Made by a program: the position numbers and the translations under genes | Part shown: positions 1-8,954 of the stretch, piece by piece | How positions within the stretch are numbered: the first letter of the stretch is position 1 | Layout of the letters: each line of letters begins with the position of its first letter | Origin: Anaerostipes rhamnosivorans | Lineage (GTDB): Bacteria > Bacillota > Clostridia > Lachnospirales > Lachnospiraceae | Reading direction: 5' to 3' | Length of the DNA: 64,000 bases | Assembly: GCF_005280655.1 (NCBI RefSeq) | Contig: NZ_CP040058.1 | Location: 219,001-283,000 of the forward strand | Notes under the pieces: model-generated | Databases searched by the model: none | What the model was told of the DNA's origin: nothing | The model's input: the letters and a program-made list of their open reading frames with translations, nothing else

Positions 1-849
1 GATCCCTGAATCAGGAACTCCGGCCACGGTGTCCGGTGATGCATCATCTCGCTGTGCGAGTTTCTTACCACAGTTATAGCGCATTTCTTCGACACTGATT
101 CCTTCATATGATGAGGATGGATAGCCATAATAAACCCAAAGGAAGGTACAGATTTTCATATCCTCACCTGGCTTCGCCAGGGTCTGGATTCCCTCCGGCG
201 TCAGAATAACGACTTCTCCGGGCCCTAGTTCACGGTCTGCAGTATAACCAAGGTTCAGGTATGCGAAGCTTTCAAATGAAATGCAATATCCGTCTTCCTT
301 TTTTCCAACAGCAACCGGTGTACGGCCCATTTTATCTCTTGCAGCATAGATCCCTTTTGGTGTAAGAAGGGCAATGGTCATGGAGCCGTCGATGATCTCC
401 TGGGCATGCTGAATTCCTTCCACAAGGTGCTCTCTCTGATTAATGATGGCTGCCACCAGCTCTGTAGCATTGATGTCACCGCCGCTCATTTCTAGAAAAT
501 GCGTGTGGCCTGAATCAAACATCTGCTTTATAATCTCATCCGTATTATTGATCTTACCGACGGTCATAATGGCATAGGTGCCATGGTGGGAACGTACAAT
601 CAATGGCTGCGGCTCATAGTCAGAAATACATCCAATACCCATGTAGCCATGCATTTTGTTGACATCTTTATCAAACTTTGTACGGAAAGGAGCATTCTCA
701 ATATTGTGAATGGCCCGGTCAAAACCATCTTCCTTACTGTAGACCGCCATACCGGCACGTCTTGTTCCAAGATGAGAATGATAGTCCGTCCCAAAATATA
801 AATCAAAAACACAGTCTTGTTTTGAAGTTACACCAAAAAATCCGCCCAT
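1..849 (-). CDS. PurF-like amidophosphoribosyltransferase paralogue, 5' part (runs off the window)
   Basis: The reading frame is open for 283 codons from an ATG at 849 and leaves the window. It starts MGGFFGVTSKQDC and continues with YHSHLGTRRAGMAVY, NAPFRTKF, HGYMGIGCISDYEPQP and GRTPVAVGKK, which is the class II glutamine amidotransferase (Ntn) fold of PurF. The family makes phosphoribosylamine from PRPP and glutamine, the first step of purine synthesis. The nucleophilic Cys that should sit directly before GFFG is absent; a Gly is there, so glutamine hydrolysis by this copy is doubtful. The phosphoribosyltransferase half lies outside the window. The start is supported by GGAGG just upstream at 851-856. 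A -10-like TATAAT for this gene lies at the edge of a repeat at 895. Confidence 0.85.
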   Translation of the reverse strand, partial: MGGFFGVTSKQDCVFDLYFGTDYHSHLGTRRAGMAVYSKEDGFDRAIHNIENAPFRTKFDKDVNKMHGYMGIGCISDYEPQPLIVRSHHGTYAIMTVGKINNTDEIIKQMFDSGHTHFLEMSGGDINATELVAAIINQREHLVEGIQHAQEIIDGSMTIALLTPKGIYAARDKMGRTPVAVGKKEDGYCISFESFAYLNLGYTADRELGPGEVVILTPEGIQTLAKPGEDMKICTFLWVYYGYPSSSYEGISVEEMRYNCGKKLAQRDDASPDTVAGVPDSGI

Positions 850-894
850 AATTTCCTCCGATTTGTAATTAAAATAATATTGATGCATTTATTA

Positions 895-1078
895 TACCTT
901 ATCGCGCAAAGCGCGTCTACCCGAAGGGTATGAGATACGGTGTGCCCTGTGGATATAAGTTTTTCTCCATTATCTCCAGTCGGCTCTGGAAAGGCCTCCT
1001 TCCGACAATGAAGAAAAACTATCGTGGGGTGGTACCTTCTGTTTAACCATCATCCTTCTCCAGCAGACACTACGTCCA
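895..1078 (+). repeat. Family 1 repeat, copy 1 (X forward, Y forward, partial Z)
   Basis: Module X (895-955) begins TACCTTATCG, holds the small hairpin GCGCAAAGCGC and ends near TGCCCTGTGG. Module Y (958-1020) is a long hairpin: AGTTTTTCTCCATTATC at 958-974 pairs with 1004-1020 with two mismatches. The stretch CTCCAGCAGACACTACGTCC at 1059-1078 recurs with one change at 24460-24479 (part of module Z). The rest of the 850-1235 gap shows no gene; it should hold promoters for both divergent genes. Confidence 0.85.
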
Positions 1079-1235
1079 TGTTCTACATAATTGGAGTGAT
1101 CGCGTCTACCCAAGGCAGAACAAGGACAGTTTTAATTAAAGGAAGTGCAGCTTTCATAATTCTTGCGGTTTTCTTTGCTTTAATGTTAGTATATTAATAA
1201 GACACGTCTGGTAAAATAAGAGGAGAGAGATCACT

Positions 1236-3869
1236 ATGGGGAAACAGGGTAATAAGGATAAAATTATAAAACTTCTCATGGAAAACAAAAAAGCGCAGAC
1301 TGCAGAGGAAATCGCAATTAGCCTGAAGATCCAGCGGAATACAGCCAGTGCTATTTTAAATGAACTTGCCAGAGAAGGAGTTATTCAAAAAGAAAAAACA
1401 AGACCGGTAATGTTTTCTTATATTGAGAAAGATTTTATGCCCTCTGATGACCCATTCGTTTCCTTTATCGGAGCCGGAAAAAGTTTGAGAGAAACAGTGG
1501 AAAAGTGTAAATTGTCAGCGGCATATCCAAAGAGAGGTATGCCGGTTTTATTGCTGGGGCCAAGCGGCGTGGGGAAAAGCCTGCTGGCGGAATACATTTA
1601 TAAATATGCAAAGTATGTTCATACGATACCGGAGGATGCACCGTTTATAGTGTTAAACTGCGCAGACTATGCAAATAATAAGGAATTGCTGTCTTCTATA
1701 TTATTTGGATACAAAAAAGGAGCGTTTACCGGGGCAAATAGTGATACAAAGGGGCTGATTGAAGAAGCCAACAAAGGATACTTATTTTTGGATGAAGTGC
1801 ACCGCCTTTCTCCGGAAGGGCAGGAAAAGCTATTCCATTATATTGATAAAGGGGTAGTATCCAGGATTGGAGATAACGGACATAATATCAAATTGAATGT
1901 CAGGCTGATTTTTGCAACAACAGAAGGAAAGGAACAGATGCTGGATACATTCTTAAGAAGAATTCCGGTGGATGTGACGTTACCTGCATTTCATGAAAGA
2001 ACATTGGAAGAAAAATATCAGTTGATTATTCATTTGATTCATCAAGAGGCATCCATTATGGAATGTGACTTTCTGGCCAGCAGTAATATTATCAATCACC
2101 TGTTGACGTTTCAGGGAAAAGGGAATATCGGAAGTCTGCGCAATATTATCAAACTGTCATGTGCCAAGGCATATAATAAGTCAAAAAATAAAGCAGATAT
2201 GATACCGGTGAACTTGAGACATTTATCAGATACGCAGCTATTTATGGGAAACACTGGATCTGTCCATTATGTGAATGAGGATGTTGAAATTCTGGCAAAT
2301 GAAAAGGCGGTTCAAGTAAATGCGAGAACAGAACAAGTAAATATCTATTTCCCGGCAGAGACGATTGCTGCTACCGTTTATGAATATTTAGAAAAGAAAA
2401 TATCAAAGGTTCAGTTCAGAAAAACTATATATAATGAGATCAACCAGATGATAGAGGATGTCATTTACCAGGAAATTGACCCTTTTATCCAAAATCTATA
2501 TAATCAGGCCATCGAAAATATCTTGGTTTATCTTCAAGATAATTATGGCCTGAAATATAATGGGATCATGGAAATGGTGTTTGTTAAAATATTATATGCC
2601 CTGAATAATCAGAGTGAGAAGCTTGATGACACCCGATATGAAATAATTGTGAATAAGCTGCAGCCAGTGATGTATCGCTACTATAAAATGGGTCTGATCT
2701 TTAATGAAATGGTCCATCAGAATATCGACTATGAGACAAATCCTTGGTTTGTGAGGTTATTTGCCATGCTTTATTTTTACAGCGTGGCAAAAGAAGACAG
2801 GGAATACACGAACGCTATTATTGTATCCCATGGGCCGGCTACGGCGTCCAGCATTGCCAGTACGGTAAACCGGGTATTTGAAACTTACATTTTTGAAGCC
2901 TTTGATATGGCGTATGATACGCCGAAAAATAAGGTTGTTTCAAGAATTAAGAAGTATTTAAAGAATACGAATACATCCAAGGGTCTTTTGATCTTCGTGG
3001 ACATGGGATCTCTGTTAAGTATCAGCAAGGATTTAAAGGATGATGTGGAGGGAGACCTTGGGATTGTAAACAATATTACGACGGAAATGGCTTTAGAGGC
3101 AGGAGAATTAATTTTGAACCACGAGGATCTGCAGGATGTTATGGATAAAATCATCTCCCATCATGTTACTAAGAGATCTTATGTGCCGAGCAGGCAGAAA
3201 CCAAAAGCCATTGTCTTATGCTGTATCACAGGGTTGGGAACTGCATCCAAAATGAAGACACTCCTCCAGGAATGTTTAGAGGGAATGGAACTGCAAGTAG
3301 TGGAGGTATCATTTTCTGACCTGCAGAAGAAAGGCAGCCAGTGTGATATTTTCCGAAAATATAACGTACAGTTTATTGTCACGACCAGTAAGGTGAAGGT
3401 GGAGGACTACATTGCGATCCATTTGAATGAATTGATTGATAAACGGGGTGAAGAGGTCATCTATGCTACAATTGGCAAGTATTATGAAAAGGAAAAGGTA
3501 CATAAATTTATCGAAAATATTGTCCGCAGTTTTACCATGAGAAACCTGATTGGCCAGTTAACGATCCTTAACCCGGATAAAATTATGAATGATGTGGAAG
3601 AGGCGGTGACCAGGCTTGAAATATTGGAGGGAACTCATTACCCTATTGATTTAAAAAAGATGCTTTATATCCATATGTGTGTGATGGTAGAGCGCTTAAT
3701 ATTAGAGAAAGGGTCGCTGCCGGACGATAACTCGACACAAGATCTAAAGTGTCGGGAAAGCTTTATGAAAAACTTAAAAGAAAGCTTTTCTGTCTTGGAA
3801 GACCAGTATAATGTGTCGATTAACAATCTTGAAATTCAAATGATCTATAATCTAATTCAAAATATCTGA
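1236..3869 (+). CDS. LevR-family sigma-54-dependent PTS regulator
   Basis: This is an 877-residue activator of sigma-54 promoters, controlled by PTS phosphorylation. In order it has an N-terminal winged helix (about 5-60), an AAA+ domain with Walker A GPSGVGKS (108-115), the sigma-54 contact loop GAFTGA (162-167) and Walker B LFLDEVH (Asp186), a PRD (about 405-510), a mannose-type EIIA-like domain with AIIVSHG (about 525-650), an EIIB-like domain starting near AIVLCCITG (about 658) and a C-terminal PRD. This is the normal LevR order and close to its usual length. It is followed by a terminator and then by a -24/-12 promoter before a mannose-family PTS operon, which is its evident target. Start: ATG after AGAGGAGAGAG. 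By family precedent it is activated when inducer uptake drains phosphate from the PTS. Confidence 0.93.
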   Translation: MGKQGNKDKIIKLLMENKKAQTAEEIAISLKIQRNTASAILNELAREGVIQKEKTRPVMFSYIEKDFMPSDDPFVSFIGAGKSLRETVEKCKLSAAYPKRGMPVLLLGPSGVGKSLLAEYIYKYAKYVHTIPEDAPFIVLNCADYANNKELLSSILFGYKKGAFTGANSDTKGLIEEANKGYLFLDEVHRLSPEGQEKLFHYIDKGVVSRIGDNGHNIKLNVRLIFATTEGKEQMLDTFLRRIPVDVTLPAFHERTLEEKYQLIIHLIHQEASIMECDFLASSNIINHLLTFQGKGNIGSLRNIIKLSCAKAYNKSKNKADMIPVNLRHLSDTQLFMGNTGSVHYVNEDVEILANEKAVQVNARTEQVNIYFPAETIAATVYEYLEKKISKVQFRKTIYNEINQMIEDVIYQEIDPFIQNLYNQAIENILVYLQDNYGLKYNGIMEMVFVKILYALNNQSEKLDDTRYEIIVNKLQPVMYRYYKMGLIFNEMVHQNIDYETNPWFVRLFAMLYFYSVAKEDREYTNAIIVSHGPATASSIASTVNRVFETYIFEAFDMAYDTPKNKVVSRIKKYLKNTNTSKGLLIFVDMGSLLSISKDLKDDVEGDLGIVNNITTEMALEAGELILNHEDLQDVMDKIISHHVTKRSYVPSRQKPKAIVLCCITGLGTASKMKTLLQECLEGMELQVVEVSFSDLQKKGSQCDIFRKYNVQFIVTTSKVKVEDYIAIHLNELIDKRGEEVIYATIGKYYEKEKVHKFIENIVRSFTMRNLIGQLTILNPDKIMNDVEEAVTRLEILEGTHYPIDLKKMLYIHMCVMVERLILEKGSLPDDNSTQDLKCRESFMKNLKESFSVLEDQYNVSINNLEIQMIYNLIQNI

Positions 3870-3886
3870 AAAAATCCAGAATCATA

Positions 3887-3930
3887 AAGCTTGTATTTAT
3901 GCCATTTTTATAAATACAGGCTTTTTTATT
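3887..3930 (+). terminator. Intrinsic terminator of the LevR-type gene
   Basis: A 14-bp stem (3887-3900 with 3910-3923, one G-T pair) with a 9-base loop is followed by a run of six T's. Confidence 0.85.
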
Positions 3931-3947
3931 TTACCTAAAATTAAAAG

Positions 3948-3965
3948 TTGGCATGGAAGTTGCTT
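3948..3965 (+). promoter_or_regulatory. Sigma-54 (-24/-12) promoter of the first mannose-family PTS operon
   Basis: TTGGCATGGAAGTTGCTT matches the consensus TGGCAC-N5-TTGC, with the invariant GG (3950-3951) and GC (3962-3963) 12 bases apart. It lies about 85 bases before the first PTS gene and directly after a sigma-54 activator gene. Confidence 0.9.
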
Positions 3966-4051
3966 TATATAAAAGTGAAGGTTGATTGATGCGGGACATC
4001 AGAGTGCAAGTGTCAAGTTTCCTTACGATATAGATCTGGAAAGGAGGAGAA

Positions 4052-4474
4052 ATGGTCGGATTAATTATTGCAACACATGGAAACACGGGCGTTGAACTGG
4101 TAAAGAGCGCGGAGATGTTCTCAGGCTCATTGGCAAATTATGAAACATGGGCTTTGAACCCAGGAGATAATATTGAGCTTGGAGAAAAAAGGATGGAACA
4201 GTATGTGAAAGAGCTGGATGAAGGTCAGGGAGTTCTCATCATGACGGACTTATTCGGAGGTACTCCATCAAATCTGGCGTTAAAGATTTCCATGAGAGAA
4301 CATGTGGGAGTACTAACAGGTGTGAACTTTCCAATGCTGATTCAATTTATATCAGACAGAGAGAAAAGTTCAATGGATGAATTGATTACAAAATGTGAAG
4401 AGTCAGGAAAGAGTGGAATTATGTGTCCAAGCAAGTCAATGGAGGCGAGGAGGAAGAAAGATGGCAGATATTAA
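4052..4474 (+). CDS. PTS mannose-family EIIA component
   Basis: This 140-residue cytoplasmic protein accepts phosphate from HPr on the histidine in IIATHGN (His9) and passes it to the EIIB next to it. MTDLFGGTPSN (about 65-75) is the family signature near the active site. It is the first gene of an operon that continues with IIB, IIC, IID, a Gfo/Idh oxidoreductase and a NagB-type deaminase. RBS AAAGGAGG precedes the ATG. Its C-terminus overlaps the start of the EIIB gene by 14 bases, so the two are probably translationally coupled. It has the full length for a stand-alone IIA domain. Confidence 0.95.
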   Translation: MVGLIIATHGNTGVELVKSAEMFSGSLANYETWALNPGDNIELGEKRMEQYVKELDEGQGVLIMTDLFGGTPSNLALKISMREHVGVLTGVNFPMLIQFISDREKSSMDELITKCEESGKSGIMCPSKSMEARRKKDGRY

Positions 4475-4937
4475 GCTGGTAAGAATTGATTATCGTCTGA
4501 TTCATGGACAGGTTGTAGCAAAATGGTTAAAAGTGAATCCTGTAAGAAGGATCGTACTAGTTGATGACGTGCTGGGAAATGACGAGTTTATGAGTGATAT
4601 CTATAAGATGGCGGTACCGAAAGGAACCGCTGTGGATATTGTAACCGTGGATAAAGCAAGAAGTGTCCTGGAGAAGACAAAGGATAGCGTCTTTCTGATT
4701 TTCAAGGATATCAACACGTGTTATCGTGCGGTTCAAGACGGTATGGAAATTCCTTCCGTGAATGTGGGAGCTGCTCCGGTTGAAAACGAAAGAAAGCTGA
4801 TTACCAGCGGGGTTGCGATTTCAGAAGAGGAAATGAAGAGATTAGAAGAGTTAAATGCGATGGGAATAGAGATTACGGTTCAGCCGATTCCTGAAATCTC
4901 CGCTCTCAGTTTTGACTCAGTTAAGAAAAAGATGTAG
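4461..4937 (+). CDS. PTS mannose-family EIIB component
   Basis: This 158-residue protein begins MADIKLVRIDYRLIHGQVV. His15 in the LIHGQV motif is the phosphate carrier that donates to the incoming sugar. I chose ATG 4461 because RIDxRLIHGQV starts about six residues into all members of the family and because GGAGGCGAGGAGGAAG stands just before it; an upstream in-frame start at 4395 would add 22 residues inside the EIIA gene. The central PSVNVGAAP stretch is typical. Substrate type within the family cannot be read from the sequence. Confidence 0.94.
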   Translation: MADIKLVRIDYRLIHGQVVAKWLKVNPVRRIVLVDDVLGNDEFMSDIYKMAVPKGTAVDIVTVDKARSVLEKTKDSVFLIFKDINTCYRAVQDGMEIPSVNVGAAPVENERKLITSGVAISEEEMKRLEELNAMGIEITVQPIPEISALSFDSVKKKM

Positions 4938-4947
4938 GAGGTAGAAG

Positions 4948-5712
4948 ATGAATACGATAGTTATCGCTGTCATAATGGGTGTGATGTATTGGTGGTGCAG
5001 AGGAATGATTTTCTCTTACTTTGGTTTTTTGTTTATATCAAGTCCGGTTACCGTGGGCCTTGTGGCGGGTGTTTTAATGGGGCATCCGATTCAAGGTTTA
5101 ATCATCGGCGGAGGTATCGCCCTGGTGTTTGCAGGTATTATAGCACCGGGCGGCAACCTGCCGACCGATGAGTGCCTGGCCGCGACCTGTGTCATCCCTA
5201 TTGCTATTGGGTCAGGTATGAGTGCTACTACCGCCATCGCATTGGCTGTGCCGATCGGACTGCTGGGATCATTTGTGACTAACTTAAGAAAAGTCGTGAA
5301 CACGTATTTTGTGAAGAAGGCCAATGATTATGCGGAAAATGGAAACGCAAACGGCATCTGGAGATGTGCGACGCTTTATCCGGTACTTCTGGCAATCCCT
5401 TTATTGTTCCTCCCGGTATTTGTGATCAATCTGGTTGGACAGGACGTAGTTGTGAACGTGATGAATGCGCTTCCGACCTTTGTTATCCATGGGCTGGAGG
5501 TTGCGGGAGGCATCCTGCCGGCTTTAGGGTTTGCCCTTATCATGAATATGATTGGAAAAGAAAAGTTAATACCATATGTATTTCTTGGATATATCCTCAT
5601 TGCGGTTGGAGGTATTAATTCTTTGACAGCAGGAATTATTGCAATCTGCATTGCGTTTATTTATGTATTCCAGAAGAGAGAAATTATGGAGGAGGTAAAT
5701 GAAAATGAGTAA
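4948..5712 (+). CDS. PTS mannose-family EIIC component (membrane)
   Basis: This 254-residue integral membrane protein forms part of the sugar channel with EIID. The run LVAGVLMGHPIQGLIIGGGIALVF, broken here by family convention at the Gly-rich turn, and PTDECLAATCVIP (about 72-84) are typical of the IIC family, as is the NGNANGIWR stretch in the middle. Several hydrophobic segments alternate with short loops. Start ATG follows TAGGAGGTAGAAG. The end overlaps the EIID gene. Confidence 0.93.
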   Translation: MNTIVIAVIMGVMYWWCRGMIFSYFGFLFISSPVTVGLVAGVLMGHPIQGLIIGGGIALVFAGIIAPGGNLPTDECLAATCVIPIAIGSGMSATTAIALAVPIGLLGSFVTNLRKVVNTYFVKKANDYAENGNANGIWRCATLYPVLLAIPLLFLPVFVINLVGQDVVVNVMNALPTFVIHGLEVAGGILPALGFALIMNMIGKEKLIPYVFLGYILIAVGGINSLTAGIIAICIAFIYVFQKREIMEEVNENE

Positions 5713-6529
5713 CGAACTAAACACGACGGAACAAAAACCGGCATTGACAAAAAAAGATTTAAATAAAGCAATGTTCCGGTGGTATATGTCGGCTGAGATG
5801 CCGTTGAATTTTGAAAATATGCAGGGAATTGCATTCTGCGGAAGCATAGCGCCGATTCTGAAAAAGCTTTATACAAAGAAAGAGGATTTATCGGAAGCGT
5901 TAAAACGTCATCTCTTGTTATATAACTGCAATGTGACAGCCGGGGGACTGATCCTTGGTACGACGATCGCCATGGAGGAGCAGAAGGCAAAAAACCCGGA
6001 TGGGATGCCGGCAGAAGCGATCACGGGGTTAAAGACTGGCTTGATGGGACCGGTAGCTGCCCTTGGAGACAGCTTTGACTGGGGGATCATCGGTACTCTG
6101 TTCAAAATTGCGGCGGCAACCTTAGCGGCAGCCGGCAATCCTCTGGCACTTGGGGTTTTACTCATTTTTGTTATGTATTGTATTGTGGAGCTGGTGTTCT
6201 TTACAAATATGACTTACAAAAAGGGAAGAAGCTCCATTAAGACAATCATGGGATCCGGTCTGATGCAGGATGTGATCTCCGGTGCCAATGTCCTGGCTAT
6301 GTTTATGATGGGAGCTATGACAGCGTCCATGGTCACACTGACAACTCCGCTGAAGATCAGCAGTGTTGTGATCCAGGACAAATTAGATGGGATATTCCCA
6401 GGAATCTTCCCATTGGCAGCCTTATTCCTGCTCTTTTACTTAGTAAGATATAAAAAGATTGGAACAGGTAAAATTGTCATCGGGATCATTGTTGTTTCTA
6501 TATTATGCGCTCTGATCGGTATTTTTTAA
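5705..6529 (+). CDS. PTS mannose-family EIID component (membrane)
   Basis: This 274-residue protein is the IID subunit, recognised by MFRWYMSAEMPLNFENMQG near the N-terminus, LMGPVAALGDSFDWG in the centre (the family has GPLAGIGDS or similar) and hydrophobic segments towards the C-terminus. I prefer ATG 5705 over ATG 5699: the ribosome site AGGAGG at 5690-5695 is nine bases before 5705 but only three before 5699. It completes a standard four-component transporter with the three genes before it. Confidence 0.92.
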   Translation: MSNELNTTEQKPALTKKDLNKAMFRWYMSAEMPLNFENMQGIAFCGSIAPILKKLYTKKEDLSEALKRHLLLYNCNVTAGGLILGTTIAMEEQKAKNPDGMPAEAITGLKTGLMGPVAALGDSFDWGIIGTLFKIAAATLAAAGNPLALGVLLIFVMYCIVELVFFTNMTYKKGRSSIKTIMGSGLMQDVISGANVLAMFMMGAMTASMVTLTTPLKISSVVIQDKLDGIFPGIFPLAALFLLFYLVRYKKIGTGKIVIGIIVVSILCALIGIF

Positions 6530-6575
6530 AGTCGCTGAAAACAGGTTCATCATATTTCAAAAGGAGATTGTACAT

Positions 6576-7598
6576 ATGAAAGAGTTAAATGTCGCTGTTG
6601 TAGGAGCCGGAATTTACGGGATTAATCATGTAAATGCATATACTTGGAATCCAAATACAAATCTTGTTGCGGTGTGTGATCTAAACAAAGAGATTACAGA
6701 TAAAATTGCCCAGGAATATAACGTTAAAACATACAATGATGTAAACGAGATGTTAGATCAGGAAGAGATTGACGCAGTATCCATCGCAACTCCGGATGCA
6801 TTTCATATGGAGCCGGCGCTGGCGGCCATCCGCCATGGAAAACCGATTCTGGTGGAAAAACCGTTGGCGACATCCTCCGAAGATGCGAAAAAGATCATAG
6901 ACGAGGCAGAAAAATATAAGGTGAGGGTAGCGGTTGACTATCACAAAAGATGGGACCCGGCAGCAATCAATGTGAGAAATGAACTTCAGAATCCTGAGAC
7001 GGGGGCTCCGATCCGCGGTTATATGAGCATGGATGATATCATTGATGTTCCTGCGAAATGGTTCAACTGGGCAGATAAATCCAGCCCTGTTCACTTTCTG
7101 GGAACGCATTGTTATGACCAGATCCGCTGGTATATGGGGTGTGAAGTGGAAGAGGTATATGCTGTGGGAACAAAAAAGGTATTAAAATCCAGAGGTGTTG
7201 ATACCTATGATTCCATTCAGGCAATTTTAAAAATGGAAAACGGTTGTTATTGGACCGTGGAGAATTCATGGATCCTGCCGGAAGGTTTTGCGAAAAATAA
7301 TGACGGAAGAACACAGATTCTTTGTGAGGATGCAATGTTTCGGATTGATTCCCAAAACCGCGGAGTAGAAATGTTTAATACACAGAAACAGCGTACGCCC
7401 AACTCTTATTTTATTTTAAATAACTGCGGCAGGCCCAGCGGATTTGGAATAGAACCCATCAACGATTTTGTTTACTGTCTTCAGAATGATATCCCTTTTA
7501 TCGCAGACGGCAACGATGGACTGCAGGCTGAGTTAATAGCAGAAGCAGTGCATCAAAGTCTGGAAGAGAATAAGGCAGTGAAGATAAAGAGGGATTAA
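6576..7598 (+). CDS. Gfo/Idh/MocA-family NAD(P)-dependent oxidoreductase
   Basis: This 340-residue protein has an N-terminal Rossmann fold (VVGAGIYGINHVNAY at 9-23; the canonical GxGxxG becomes GAGIYG) and the family's EKPLAT motif near residue 94, whose Lys is catalytic. The C-terminal half matches the family's substrate domain. Members oxidise or reduce hydroxyl groups on sugars, sugar phosphates and inositols. Sitting between the PTS genes and a NagB-type deaminase, it probably oxidises or epimerises the imported sugar phosphate; the substrate is unknown. RBS AAAGGAG precedes the ATG. Confidence 0.9.
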   Translation: MKELNVAVVGAGIYGINHVNAYTWNPNTNLVAVCDLNKEITDKIAQEYNVKTYNDVNEMLDQEEIDAVSIATPDAFHMEPALAAIRHGKPILVEKPLATSSEDAKKIIDEAEKYKVRVAVDYHKRWDPAAINVRNELQNPETGAPIRGYMSMDDIIDVPAKWFNWADKSSPVHFLGTHCYDQIRWYMGCEVEEVYAVGTKKVLKSRGVDTYDSIQAILKMENGCYWTVENSWILPEGFAKNNDGRTQILCEDAMFRIDSQNRGVEMFNTQKQRTPNSYFILNNCGRPSGFGIEPINDFVYCLQNDIPFIADGNDGLQAELIAEAVHQSLEENKAVKIKRD

Positions 7599-7613
7599 GG
7601 CGGAGAGTATAAT

Positions 7614-8354
7614 ATGACAATTTATGAGGGAAAAGATTATAAAGATTTAAGTAAAAAAGCAGCAGAGATCATTGCTGCCGAAATACGCATTAATCCAGGA
7701 GCTGTTCTTGGGCTGGCGACAGGATCTACTCCAGAAGGCGTGTACGAGCAGCTGGTGGAGTGGTATGAGGCAGGAGAGCTTGATTTTTCAAAGGTCACGT
7801 CCATCAATCTAGATGAATATAAAGGCCTTGACGGAAGCCATGAACAGTCCTATCGTCATTTTATGTACCAACATTTTTTTGATCATGTAAACATAAAGAA
7901 AAACCGGACATTTGTACCTGACGGAACAGAGATGAACTCTGAAAAAGCATGCATGGAGTATGAAGAGATCATAACCCAGAATGGCGGTATAGACCTTCAG
8001 ATTCTTGGACTGGGCGCCAATGGACATATTGGTTTTAATGAACCTGGCGAGGTTTTTATTCCGGAAACGCATTGTGTTAAATTGACACAAAACACGATTG
8101 ACGCGAATTCTCGGTTTTTTGAATCCCGGGAGGAGGTTCCAAAAGAAGCTTATTCTATGGGAATCAGGGGGATCCTTCAGGCGAAAAAAATTATTCTGAT
8201 GGCAGTCGGAAAGCAGAAGGCCCAGGCATTATATGATGCACTTTACGGTGGGATTTCTCCGGAAGTACCGGCATCAATCCTGCAGCTGCATCCACATGTC
8301 GCCGTATTTGCCGATGGGGAAGCGCTTACCGTGGTGAAAGAAAACAGGCCATAG
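7614..8354 (+). CDS. nagB: Glucosamine-6-phosphate deaminase (NagB family)
   Basis: This 246-residue protein has the NagB signatures LGLATGSTPEGVY (about 33-45), INLDEYKGL (general-base Asp), LGLGANGHIGFNEPG (about 136-150) and an H at THCVKLT. The family converts glucosamine-6-phosphate to fructose-6-phosphate and ammonia. It is the last gene of the sigma-54 operon, so an amino sugar, or a compound that becomes an amino-sugar phosphate after the Gfo/Idh step, is the likely substrate. There is no NagA in the operon, so N-acetylglucosamine is less likely than a free amine. It may be a NagB paralogue with another substrate. Confidence 0.88.
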   Translation: MTIYEGKDYKDLSKKAAEIIAAEIRINPGAVLGLATGSTPEGVYEQLVEWYEAGELDFSKVTSINLDEYKGLDGSHEQSYRHFMYQHFFDHVNIKKNRTFVPDGTEMNSEKACMEYEEIITQNGGIDLQILGLGANGHIGFNEPGEVFIPETHCVKLTQNTIDANSRFFESREEVPKEAYSMGIRGILQAKKIILMAVGKQKAQALYDALYGGISPEVPASILQLHPHVAVFADGEALTVVKENRP

Positions 8355-8387
8355 CGGCTGTTGCAACTGCAGCTTATAGACAGTAGG

Positions 8388-8427
8388 ACAAAGTGGAGGG
8401 TTGGTTATCCTCCACTTTGTTCTGTTT
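8388..8427. terminator. Bidirectional terminator between nagB and the cupin gene
   Basis: A 12-bp perfect stem (ACAAAGTGGAGG with its complement at 8409-8420) with a 9-base loop is followed by TCTGTTTT. It separates convergent genes. Confidence 0.8.
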
Positions 8428-8753
8428 TAATCAAATATAATCAGAGCCATAAATACAAGATCAGTGTCACCCGTGTTGGCCAGAGCATGCCCGTGATTAT
8501 CCGGTGTAAATGTCACATCTCCTGCCTTTACCGGGCGGACTGTGCCATTATCATCGTAATCGCCCTGTCCTGAAAGGATGTAGTAGGTCTCACTTTCGCC
8601 ATGGTGTTCATGGTAGCCGAGGGTGCAGCCTGGTTCGATAATGACTTCTGCGTATAAACCGCATTTTCCGTTTAACTCTTTTTCCCCTAAAACATGTTTG
8701 ATGATAACGTGTCCTTTTCCTCCGCACATGTTTTCTACTGTTTCTGTTTTCAT
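8427..8753 (-). CDS. Small cupin-domain protein
   Basis: This 108-residue protein is a single cupin barrel. GYHEHHGESETYYILSG carries the first metal-binding motif (two His and a Glu), and the second motif is around NHGHALAN. Such stand-alone cupins bind a metal and a small ligand; some are sugar isomerases or sensors, and I cannot say which this is. It is a monocistronic minus-strand gene with RBS AAAGGAG and a clear promoter upstream. Confidence 0.85.
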   Translation of the reverse strand: MKTETVENMCGGKGHVIIKHVLGEKELNGKCGLYAEVIIEPGCTLGYHEHHGESETYYILSGQGDYDDNGTVRPVKAGDVTFTPDNHGHALANTGDTDLVFMALIIFD

Positions 8754-8845
8754 AATATAAATCTCCTTTCAAGCTGGATAAATAGACAAAAAGGCCCCCA
8801 AAAGAGTTTTCGTCTTTGAGAACCTTTATGAACTATACTTCCTAA

Positions 8846-8874
8846 AATATAATCCCTGAGCAGGGGTTTGTCAA
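8846..8874 (-). promoter_or_regulatory. Vegetative promoter of the cupin gene
   Basis: Read on the minus strand: TTGACA, a 17-base spacer, TATATT. The spacer contains the palindrome CCCTGCTCAGGG, a possible operator. Confidence 0.75.
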
Positions 8875-8881
8875 ACTATAA

Positions 8882-8910
8882 TTGATTTATTTGTCCGGAT
8901 TGATTATAAT
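8882..8910 (+). promoter_or_regulatory. Vegetative promoter of the thiamine-precursor transport operon
   Basis: TTGATT, 17-base spacer, TATAAT, about 45 bases upstream of the riboswitch. Confidence 0.8.
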
Positions 8911-8954
8911 ACAAGCATAGCAACAGACAACAAGGAACATTCAAAAATCTAATA

